DNA of 47,285 nucleotides from IMG/VR virus record IMGVR_UViG_3300047444_001245, positions 1 to 47,285 of that record; one strand, written 5' to 3'. Every line of letters begins with the position of its first letter. Within the stretch, counting starts at the first letter, position 1. Positions 7,537 to 14,392 of the stretch are shown one piece after another. This stretch comes from a virus. Below the pieces are notes generated by a model, which was given only the letters and a program-made list of their open reading frames with translations, made no database searches and was not told where the DNA came from. A program made the position numbers and the translations under genes.

Positions 7537-8273
7537 GCGCCTCCCCCCAGCCCGTCGTCCGCAAGCCGCACGTGGCGCAGCGCCGCGACGTGCGCGCGCG
7601 GCTCGAGCGCGACGCGGTCCGCGTCGCGGAGGCGGACGCAAGCCGGCCCTGTTCCCGCGACGGCTGCGCGTCGACCATGCTCGTCTGCCCGACGATGTGG
7701 CCCATCGCGGTGGTCGCCGTCGTCTGCTTCGCCTGCGGCCGGGTGCGGGAGTACAAGGCGGCGCCGATGATCCTTTCGCCGCTCGAGGCGGCGCGGATGT
7801 ACAAGAACCGCGGATTCGTCACGAAGCGCGGCGTGTCGCACGACGCGGACACGAAGACGTGCCCGGCGTCGGACCTCGAGACGCTGGTCGAGCTGATCGT
7901 GATGGGGCGAGACGCGGGGATGAACCCGCGCGAGATCGCCGACTCGACCGGCACGACGATCCACTACGTTGACAACATCCTGCAGCTCGTCGGCGAGAAC
8001 GCGAAATGCCTGGTCGCGGCGAAGGAAGAAGAAAAAGCGCCGAGGGCGAAGCGGGACCTGTCGCGCCGCCCCGAGCTCGCGGGCGCGGGGCTGACGCCCC
8101 GCGAGGGAGAGGTCCTGGCGCTGGTGACGAAGAAACTGTCCAACGCGGCGATCGCCGAGCGGCTGTTCATCTCGCCGTTCACCGTGCGCCACCACGTGGG
8201 GCGCCTGCTCGCGAAGCTGCGGGCGGGCTCGCGCCGCGAGTTGTGGGCGCCGCGTGCGGAGGTCGTGCAGTGA
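7533..8273 (+). CDS. LuxR-type HTH protein with N-terminal Cys cluster
   Basis: A 246-residue protein from TTG 7533 (TTGA overlap). The C-terminus (about residues 185-240) is a GerE/LuxR DNA-binding domain: LTPREGEVLALVTKKLSN, AIAERLFISPFTVRHHVGRL and AKLRAGSRREL. The N-terminal part is basic and includes a likely zinc site (CSRDGC, then C-x9-12 and CFAC around residues 36-67). There is no response-regulator receiver or autoinducer domain, so the input signal is unknown. Residues 118-160 also resemble a helix-turn-helix (GMNPREIADSTGTTIHYVDN). A phage transcription regulator is the likely role, and it may work with the nearby sigma factor. Confidence 0.8.
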   Translation: MSASPQPVVRKPHVAQRRDVRARLERDAVRVAEADASRPCSRDGCASTMLVCPTMWPIAVVAVVCFACGRVREYKAAPMILSPLEAARMYKNRGFVTKRGVSHDADTKTCPASDLETLVELIVMGRDAGMNPREIADSTGTTIHYVDNILQLVGENAKCLVAAKEEEKAPRAKRDLSRRPELAGAGLTPREGEVLALVTKKLSNAAIAERLFISPFTVRHHVGRLLAKLRAGSRRELWAPRAEVVQ

Positions 8274-8608
8274 CCCCTTGGCTCGTCATCTTCGCGATCG
8301 CGGCGGTCTGCGGCTTCGCCGGCTGGGTGTTTAGCCCGGCGCGTCCGGCGGCGGTGAGGATCCCGAAGCGCGATCCGAACGCCCCGTGCCCGGTGTGCGG
8401 CGACACGAACGGCCGGCTCCTGGCGGTGGCGGAGAAAACGAACGACGCGAAGTCGAAGGTGCTGCTGCAGCGGGAGTGCCAGTCTTGCGGTGCGCGGTCG
8501 TACGAGCTCCCGGTCGTGAGGGATCTCACGGTCGAGAAGGCCTGGCCGGCCCGCGCGGACTTCCGGAGCAGCCTGACGAACGTCACGCCGCTGCGGAGGA
8601 AGGCTTGA
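8270..8608 (+). CDS. Membrane-anchored zinc-ribbon protein (112 aa)
   Basis: Starts at GTG 8270 overlapping the previous stop. Residues 3-21 (PWLVIFAIAAVCGFAGWVF) form one membrane helix. A zinc ribbon follows: CPVCG at about 40-44 and CQSCG at about 71-75. This combination of one helix plus a ribbon recurs in this operon (compare 4913-5062). Function unknown; tethering a nucleic-acid or protein-binding ribbon to the inner membrane is a reasonable inference. Confidence 0.65.
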   Translation: MTPWLVIFAIAAVCGFAGWVFSPARPAAVRIPKRDPNAPCPVCGDTNGRLLAVAEKTNDAKSKVLLQRECQSCGARSYELPVVRDLTVEKAWPARADFRSSLTNVTPLRRKA

Positions 8609-8976
8609 CCTGGGTCGTCGTCTTAGGATTTTTGTTGAACTACGCTCTGCAAATCTCGCTCCACAGGAGAACGCTCATGACAGTCAAGGACAATCTGGAC
8701 GCGATCGTCGCGCAGCTGAAGCAGAAGCTCCAGGACGCGCAGGACGCGGCGAAGGCGAACGCGGACGCGGTCACCGCCGAGCTCGGCCGCGTCAACGACA
8801 CGATCGCGGCGCTGAAGACGGCGCAGCAGGGCGGCTCGGTCTCCGACGCCGACCTGCAGGCGGCGATCGACTCGCTCTCCCCGGTGGCGGACGGGCTGGG
8901 CGCGGTGGTGACGAACCTCGGCGCGACGACCGCGGCCGCGGCGGCGGAAGACCCGGCTCCCACGCCGGGCGCCTAG
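8605..8976 (+). CDS. Coiled-coil protein with two possible starts
   Basis: TTG 8605 continues the chain of 4-nt overlaps and has GGAGGA 4 nt upstream, giving 123 residues with an N-terminal hydrophobic helix (TWVVVLGFLLNYAL). ATG 8677 has its own AGGAGA 7 nt upstream and gives a 99-residue soluble form. The body is a strong coiled coil (residues about 28-75, Leu/Ile/Val heptads in KDNLDAIVAQLKQKLQDAQ) followed by an Ala/Pro-rich tail. Both products could be made, one membrane-anchored and one soluble. Position before the portal would fit a virion or scaffolding accessory role, but this is not shown. Confidence 0.65.
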   Translation: MTWVVVLGFLLNYALQISLHRRTLMTVKDNLDAIVAQLKQKLQDAQDAAKANADAVTAELGRVNDTIAALKTAQQGGSVSDADLQAAIDSLSPVADGLGAVVTNLGATTAAAAAEDPAPTPGA

Positions 8977-8994
8977 ACAGACTTTCAACCGAGA

Positions 8995-9020
8995 GCGAGA
9001 CGGCCTGTCACGCGTCTCGC
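8995..9020 (+). terminator. Hairpin after the coupled small-gene operon
   Basis: Perfect 8-bp stem GCGAGACG (8995-9002) / CGTCTCGC (9013-9020) with a 10-nt loop, followed by pyrimidine-rich CTCAATCTTCTCCTC without a proper T-run. It separates the coupled small genes from the head genes and may attenuate transcription. Confidence 0.35.
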
Positions 9021-9052
9021 CTCAATCTTCTCCTCATGAAAGGACTTGCGCG

Positions 9053-9232
9053 ATGAGCGGAAACGACGCGAGGCTGCTGCACTCGACCGGGGTGGACGAC
9101 GCGAGCCAGTTCGAGAAGGCGCCGGAGACGGTCGAGGAGTTTCTGGAGAAGTACTCGGAGGACATTCCGAAGGAAGCTTTGGAGAAAGAGACAAAAACTA
9201 AATTGTCCGCCCAGCCCGCGGGGAAAGCGTAG
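9053..9232 (+). CDS. Small acidic hypothetical protein (59 aa)
   Basis: ATG 9053 preceded by AAGGA (about 9040-9044); ends TAG 9230-9232, 12 nt before the portal start. The peptide is acidic and helical (FEKAPETVEEFLEKYSEDIP, residues 20-39) with a Lys/Thr tail (KETKTKLSAQPAGKA). No family recognised. Its place directly before the portal suggests a head-assembly accessory. GC and codon use match the neighbours, supporting a real gene. Confidence 0.65.
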   Translation: MSGNDARLLHSTGVDDASQFEKAPETVEEFLEKYSEDIPKEALEKETKTKLSAQPAGKA

Positions 9233-9244
9233 CGACCTAAAAAC

Positions 9245-11470
9245 TTGGCCAGCCCGAACAATTCGATTGTCATCCGCCCGCTGACGCAGCTGGCGTCGCT
9301 GTTCTCCGACAAGAAGCCGGCGTTCGAGGCCCCGGCGGGCTACATCGAGGGCGTCGACGCCGCGAAGTGGCCGTCGCCGCTGCAGCCCGTCGCGCCGATG
9401 GGCCCCGCCGGCACCGAGCCGAAGGCCTTCCAGTTCTACGAGGGGCAGAACCTGCAGTGGACGCCGCGCTTCGACGCGGAGTACTCCGCCGCGGACCTCA
9501 AGGCGCTCGCCACCTACCCGCTCGTCCGCATCTGCATCGAGAACGTGAAGGACGTGATCTGCGACATGCCGTGGCAGATCCGGCCGCGCCCGACGCCGGG
9601 CGAGTCGATCAAGGAGAACGCGAAGCGCGCGGCCGGCGACAAGGCGATCCTGAAGGCGACGCGCTTCCTCGAGCGCCCCGACGGCCAGCACACGTGGGAC
9701 GAGTGGCTGCGCCCGTGGCTCGACGACCTCATCGTGATCGACGCGCCCACGGTCCTGGTGCGCCGCAACTTCGGCAAGGGCACGCGGCCCGGCGGCGACG
9801 GCGACCTCCGCGAGCTGCGCGTCCTGCGCGGCGACTCGATCTCCGTGTACATCGACCAGAACGGCTGGAGCCCGAACCCGCCGTCGATCGCGTACGCCCA
9901 AAACTGGTGGGGCCTGCCGCTCGTGGACATGACGCGCGACCAGTGCCTGTACCGCCCGCGGAACATCGCGCCGCGCAACACGGTGGCGTCGCAGCTCTAC
10001 GGCTACTCCCCGGTCGAGCAGCTCGCGCCGGAGCTGCAGATCGGGATCGCCCGTCTCGCGTTCGTCCTCGCCTACTACAAGGACGGCTCGGTGCCGGGGG
10101 TCGTGCAGGTCGCGCCGAAGGGGACGACGCCGGAGCAGATCAAGGAGGCGGCGCAGTGGATCAACTCGGACATCGCGGGGAACCTCGCGAAGCGCCGGCA
10201 GTGGAACATCATCCAGGGCTTCCAGGAGGACGGGAAGGCCGAGCAGATCATCATGACGAAGGAGCCGCTGCTCGCCGACCTCTACGACGAGAAGCACATC
10301 CGCGAGGTGGCGTTCGGCATCGGCGTCAGCCCGCAGCGGCTGATGAAGTCGATGAACCGCGCGTCGGCGGAGCAGTCGGACGACGCGGCGGAGACCGAGG
10401 GCACGCGGCCGTACGTGCGGTCGGTGCGCGGCCTCATGAACCACGTGCTGCAGGTGGTGATGGGGCTCGAGGAGTACGAGTTCGTCATCGACCCGGTCAA
10501 AGAGCTGGACATGGCGAAGCAGGCCGAGGCGCTGACGGCGAAGGTCGGCAAGGCGCTGATGACGCCGAACGAGGGCCGCGAGGCGCTGGGCCTCGACCGC
10601 GACCCGACGCCCGAGGCCGACAAGCTCGGCGTGATCACAGGCACGGGCTTCGTGACGCTCGAGCAGACGGCGCAGGCGGCGAACACCGCGGCGCAGGCCG
10701 CAGTTCAACCGGGAGGGAAAGATGGCGGTGATAACGCGCCGGTGGGTAAGCCGGGAGGAGCTGGAAAGGGAGCGGACGCGGGAAAGTCCGCGCGCTCGAA
10801 ACCTAATGGACATGATCCAGCGGAGGATCATCGCGTACCGCGACCAGTTAACTCGCTCGGGTTCGCCGCGGGAGCCGCGCCCGTAGCGCCTCCGGCGGTC
10901 GGCAAGTACTCCGAGGACGAGGCGCGCGACGAGCAGGGGCGGTGGACAGAGGGCGGAGAATCTTCGGCTGATGAGAAGGAGAAGTTGAGTAAAGCATTAT
11001 GGAGCTGGCAGTCGGGCAGCGATGATGAAGGGGCAAAGGCCGAGCATTACATCCAATCGGGCGAGCCGGAAGGCAGCGAGATCGTGAAGGGCATCCGGAA
11101 CGAGACCTTCGGCGTGACGGCCTGGCGCGGCATGTTCGTTGAGAACGACGACGCGATCCTTAAGCTGAAGACGGGGGACACGCTGCAGCTGATGCCGAGC
11201 TCGTTCAGCGATGACCGTAAAGTAGCCGCAAAGTTTTCAACGGGTGAGACGCTCGGGATGGAGGGCGAAAAGGGCTGGGGTGGGGTCATATTGCGCGTTA
11301 ACAAGACCGCTGATGGGGCCGAGCCGCACGGCATCATGGTCGGCGACCGCGGTCATCCGGCTTGGCGGCAAGAAAATGAGATCATCACCGGCGGTCAGTT
11401 CACCGTGACGCGCGTCAACAAGTCGAAGAAGGCTACAACGCTTTTTATCTCGCAGAAGGGGATATTCTGA
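9245..11470 (+). CDS. Portal protein fused to an ART-like domain
   Basis: The 741-residue product starts at TTG 9245 (MASPNNSIVIRPL). Residues about 60-470 are a phage portal, the dodecameric DNA gate at the head vertex (GYSPVEQLAPELQIGIARLA; AFGIGVSPQRLM; MTPNEGREALGLD). A Gly/Pro/Lys linker (490-550) leads to the motif KYSEDEARDEQGRW at 554-567. The last 160 residues look like an R-S-E class ADP-ribosyltransferase: AWRG with R628, SSFS with S653/S655, and biglutamate E710-N-E712 in RQENEIITGG. ADP-ribosylation of a host protein is therefore possible; the ART call is from motifs only. A portal is normally about 450-550 residues, so the extension is exceptional. Confidence 0.85.
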   Translation: MASPNNSIVIRPLTQLASLFSDKKPAFEAPAGYIEGVDAAKWPSPLQPVAPMGPAGTEPKAFQFYEGQNLQWTPRFDAEYSAADLKALATYPLVRICIENVKDVICDMPWQIRPRPTPGESIKENAKRAAGDKAILKATRFLERPDGQHTWDEWLRPWLDDLIVIDAPTVLVRRNFGKGTRPGGDGDLRELRVLRGDSISVYIDQNGWSPNPPSIAYAQNWWGLPLVDMTRDQCLYRPRNIAPRNTVASQLYGYSPVEQLAPELQIGIARLAFVLAYYKDGSVPGVVQVAPKGTTPEQIKEAAQWINSDIAGNLAKRRQWNIIQGFQEDGKAEQIIMTKEPLLADLYDEKHIREVAFGIGVSPQRLMKSMNRASAEQSDDAAETEGTRPYVRSVRGLMNHVLQVVMGLEEYEFVIDPVKELDMAKQAEALTAKVGKALMTPNEGREALGLDRDPTPEADKLGVITGTGFVTLEQTAQAANTAAQAAVQPGGKDGGDNAPVGKPGGAGKGADAGKSARSKPNGHDPAEDHRVPRPVNSLGFAAGAAPVAPPAVGKYSEDEARDEQGRWTEGGESSADEKEKLSKALWSWQSGSDDEGAKAEHYIQSGEPEGSEIVKGIRNETFGVTAWRGMFVENDDAILKLKTGDTLQLMPSSFSDDRKVAAKFSTGETLGMEGEKGWGGVILRVNKTADGAEPHGIMVGDRGHPAWRQENEIITGGQFTVTRVNKSKKATTLFISQKGIF
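10722..10886 (+). CDS. Possible overprinted small gene inside the portal linker
   Basis: In another frame within the portal's low-complexity linker, ATG 10722 follows GGGAGGGAAAG and opens a 54-residue frame ending at TAG 10884-10886. The product is a charged amphipathic helix (REELERERTRESPRARNLMD, then MIQRRIIAYRDQL) and reads more like a normal small phage protein than the Gly/Ala/Pro sequence of the portal frame. The good ribosome binding site and composition suggest either true overprinting or that this was an original gene behind a shorter portal, later read through when the cargo was attached. Not proven. Confidence 0.35.
   Translation: MAVITRRWVSREELERERTRESPRARNLMDMIQRRIIAYRDQLTRSGSPREPRP
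10904..10945 (+). repeat. Cargo tag copy 1 (portal)
   Basis: Encodes KYSEDEARDEQGRW at portal residues 554-567, immediately before the R-S-E ART-like domain. Its 42 bases differ from tag copy 2 (11560-11601) at only two positions. Confidence 0.85.
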
Positions 11471-11472
11471 CC

Positions 11473-14391
11473 GTGCAGATTGTCGAGTACAACTCGGAGC
11501 TGTTGACGGTGCCATTCGACCCGCAGCGGATGACGCGCGGGAAGACGGAGAAGCTCGCCAAGTACTCGGAGGACGAGGCGCGCGACGAGCAGGGACGGTG
11601 GAGCTCTTCCGGCGGCTCCGGCGAGAACCGCCAGTTTCTCGACATCGTCGCCGAAGACCACGGGGCGAAGGTTGACTCGAGCGGCGTGACGGGCTCATTC
11701 GAACTGAAGCGCGACGAGACGTTCTACCGCGCGGAGGCCAATCCCGATCGCGCGCGGCGCTCTGGGTTGAAGGCGAGCCTGCCGCCGGAGGTAGCGGAGG
11801 GCGCCGACAAGGAAGATCACAAGGCCCTGACCGGCGTGTACCTCACCGATAAGGAGACGGCGACCGCGTACTTGAACGGACGCCTCGATGGCAAGGGCGA
11901 GGTGATCGCGGTCCATCTTCCGGAGGGGACGAGAATCTACCAGGACCCCGTGGACGACGAGGCGATCTTCGTGCGGGAGAGCCTTCCATCGCACGCGGTC
12001 GAGGGCGGCAGGCAGATGAGGGTATTCAAGCTCTCCCACGGCGACGCGCGGACGATCATCCACCCGGGGCGCCTAGCGCCGACGTCGATCCTGGCGAAGC
12101 ACCGGCTCGAGAAGATCCTGGCCAACGCCTTCGGCAAGATGCGCCGGAAGACGGTGCGCGCGCTGCGGCGCGAGGCGGGGATCGCGGCGAAGGCGCTGCT
12201 CTCCAAGCAGCGCAAGTTTGACTCCGTGCAGTTCAATCTCGACGAGGCGGACGCAAAGAAGGTCCTCGCGATCGCGGTCGACGAGCAGGACTGGGACCCG
12301 AAGGGACGCGACCTCGAGCCGCACGCCACGGTGCTGTTCGGCTTTGACGGCGCGACGTTCGACCAGGTCGAGGCGCTCACGCGCGGCACGGGTGACTGCC
12401 CCGCGGAGCTCGGCGAGCTGTTCTGCTTCCCGGCCGGAGACCACGGGTCGCCGCTGGTGATCCGGTTGAAGTCGCCGGAGCTGGTCGCGCTGCACGACAG
12501 GCTGTCCGCGCTGCCGCACACGGACACGCACGATGAATACATCCCGCACGTCTGCGTCGGCTATCTTAAGCCCGAGGCGGCGGAGAAGTATGTCGGTAAA
12601 GACTATGCGGGCCAGGGTGAGACGATCGTCCTCAAGGATCTGATCTTCTCGCTGCGCGACAAGACGCGCTTGTCGTTGGAGAAGGCGCTCGAGTATCTGA
12701 AGTATAGTGAAGATCAAGCAAGAGATGAGAATGGAAGATTTGCGTCTGAAGAAGACTCTGAGGGACGCGCAAAAACAATTTTGTACCATGGAACTACCGA
12801 AGAGGTAGCAAAAAAGATTTTTGATGAAGGATTAGACGCTTCAAGAGCTCCTGGGGGAACCTTTGCCACTGATTCCAAGCTTAGCGCGTTGGGGTACGCG
12901 AAGGGAGGAGCAAAATTTGAAGCTATTGAACGGGGAATGTCGAAGGAAGATCGTAACAATCAATTAATCGGATTGGTGATCATAAAAGACCCCGAAAAAG
13001 CGGGGTTCAAGTATCTTCAAGGAGCCCCGGGATATTATTCTTCTACTAGCAATGTTTCTCCTAACTTTGTAGATCGTGTTGAATTTTATAGATATGGAGA
13101 TATATCGTCTTCAAATCCAAAACCAGCAAAAATTATTTCTAAAAATGCGTCAAAAAATAGTGTGGAAATTTACGTTCCAATTTTACTGAAAGAAAGTAAG
13201 ACTGAGAAATTTACGAAGGCACTCGACGACGCGACGCAGCAGATCCTCGACTCGCTCGCCGCGGAGTGGGAGGCGCTGGCGAAGGCCGCCGTCCTGCCGC
13301 TGACCGACGCGTCGACCGCGGGCGCCGACGCCGGCGCGCTGCAGCTCGACATCACCGGCGACGACATGCTCGGCCGGGTCAACACCGTGGCCCGGGAGTG
13401 GGCCGCGGACCGCGCCGCGGAGCTGGTCGGCATGCGGTTCACGGATGACGGCGACCTGGTTCCGAACCCCGACGCGCGCTGGGCGATCTCCGATACGACG
13501 CGGGAGAGGTTGCGCGACGCGATCGCGCGGGTCTTCGCGGAGGAGCAGCCGACGCTGAAGGACATCGAGGACGCGATCGCGGACGCGGGGATCTTCGACG
13601 ACAACCGCGCGACGATGATCGCCCGGACCGAGGTCAGCCGGGCGCAGGCGCAGGGGAACCTCGACGCCTGGAAGACGAGCGGGATGGTCGAAGAGGTCAA
13701 CTGGGTCCTGTCCGACGATCACGATGACGATGATATCTGCAATGAGAACGAAGAGGAGAGCCCGTACGCGCTGGGCGAGGTGCCGGAGTTCCCGGCGCAC
13801 CCCAACTGCATGTGCGGGCTGACGCTCGGCCGGCTGAAGGGCGAGCCGGAGGACGCGGAGAAGGTGCTGAAATACTCGGATGACGAGGATCGCGACGAAA
13901 ATGGACGTTGGACCGGTGGTGCCACGCACGGAACGTCGGTGTCCGCGGCGAAGAAGATCATGAAGGAAGGAATTAAATCAGGAAAAGTTTTAGGAAATGG
14001 GCAGCTCGGCTCTGCCTATGTCTCGCGCGACCCCGTGGTGGCGTTGTCGTTCGCGAAAGAAGCTGGGATGAACGAGTACACGCGGCTTTATCCTAACGCG
14101 CGCGTCGCTGAGCTTGACAGCAAAGCGAAGGCCGCTCTCGTGGTTCTCAAGCCTGGCGTAGAAAATAATTGGACACAGGAGCCCGATCGCCAGATTTTTA
14201 GGACCGAGAAGACGATTCCGGCTTCTAAGATTGATCGTGTGGAGATTTATTCGGTGAAGTCGATCAAGGATAGCATTGGCACGGGAAGTCTTCCGACCCC
14301 GGAAAAAATTATTCGCAAGGACGCTTCATCATCTGAGGAAGACACATTTTACATCGCGGCAATCTTTGAAGAGAATGCGGAGGAGAGCTAG
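11473..14391 (+). CDS. MuF head-morphogenesis protein with ART and 2H cargo
   Basis: A 972-residue mosaic from GTG 11473. In order: tag (30-43); ART-like region 80-190 (FYRAE with R86, GVYLTD with Y123, IFVRE); 2H-phosphoesterase 265-400 with the two signatures PHATVLFG (H284-x-T286) and PHVCVGYL (H359-x-C361); tag (410-423); ART-like 435-560 (LYHGTTEE, H439; DRVEFY, E537); MuF/SPP1-gp7 domain about 600-795 (TMIARTEVSRAQAQG; HPNCMCGLTLGRL); tag (800-813); ART-like 817-950 (THGTS, H819; AYVS, Y849; DRVEIY, E924). MuF proteins bind the portal and enter the head in low copy. DNA of the second and third ART modules is clearly AT-richer. Enzyme activities are inferred from motifs. Confidence 0.85.
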   Translation: MQIVEYNSELLTVPFDPQRMTRGKTEKLAKYSEDEARDEQGRWSSSGGSGENRQFLDIVAEDHGAKVDSSGVTGSFELKRDETFYRAEANPDRARRSGLKASLPPEVAEGADKEDHKALTGVYLTDKETATAYLNGRLDGKGEVIAVHLPEGTRIYQDPVDDEAIFVRESLPSHAVEGGRQMRVFKLSHGDARTIIHPGRLAPTSILAKHRLEKILANAFGKMRRKTVRALRREAGIAAKALLSKQRKFDSVQFNLDEADAKKVLAIAVDEQDWDPKGRDLEPHATVLFGFDGATFDQVEALTRGTGDCPAELGELFCFPAGDHGSPLVIRLKSPELVALHDRLSALPHTDTHDEYIPHVCVGYLKPEAAEKYVGKDYAGQGETIVLKDLIFSLRDKTRLSLEKALEYLKYSEDQARDENGRFASEEDSEGRAKTILYHGTTEEVAKKIFDEGLDASRAPGGTFATDSKLSALGYAKGGAKFEAIERGMSKEDRNNQLIGLVIIKDPEKAGFKYLQGAPGYYSSTSNVSPNFVDRVEFYRYGDISSSNPKPAKIISKNASKNSVEIYVPILLKESKTEKFTKALDDATQQILDSLAAEWEALAKAAVLPLTDASTAGADAGALQLDITGDDMLGRVNTVAREWAADRAAELVGMRFTDDGDLVPNPDARWAISDTTRERLRDAIARVFAEEQPTLKDIEDAIADAGIFDDNRATMIARTEVSRAQAQGNLDAWKTSGMVEEVNWVLSDDHDDDDICNENEEESPYALGEVPEFPAHPNCMCGLTLGRLKGEPEDAEKVLKYSDDEDRDENGRWTGGATHGTSVSAAKKIMKEGIKSGKVLGNGQLGSAYVSRDPVVALSFAKEAGMNEYTRLYPNARVAELDSKAKAALVVLKPGVENNWTQEPDRQIFRTEKTIPASKIDRVEIYSVKSIKDSIGTGSLPTPEKIIRKDASSSEEDTFYIAAIFEENAEES
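11560..11601 (+). repeat. Cargo tag copy 2 (MuF N-terminus)
   Basis: Encodes KYSEDEARDEQGRW at residues 30-43 of the MuF protein, before the first ART-like region. Forms a near-identical 42-bp direct repeat with copy 1, 656 bp upstream. Confidence 0.85.
12700..12741 (+). repeat. Cargo tag copy 3 (MuF, after the 2H domain)
   Basis: Encodes KYSEDQARDENGRF at residues 410-423 of the MuF protein. The switch from GC-rich to AT-rich DNA happens within a few bases of this tag, so the tag belongs to the inserted module rather than to the recipient gene. Confidence 0.85.
13870..13911 (+). repeat. Cargo tag copy 4 (after the MuF domain)
   Basis: Encodes KYSDDEDRDENGRW at residues 800-813, directly after the MuF metal-binding end (HPNCMCGLTLGRL) and before the C-terminal ART-like module. 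Confidence 0.85.
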
Positions 14392-14392
14392 C

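Noticed and set aside
11640-12060. Calling the first MuF cargo region a definite ADP-ribosyltransferase
   Set aside because: It has FYRAE, GVYLT and IFVRE in a plausible order, but the residues do not fit one ART class cleanly; it is listed only as ART-like.
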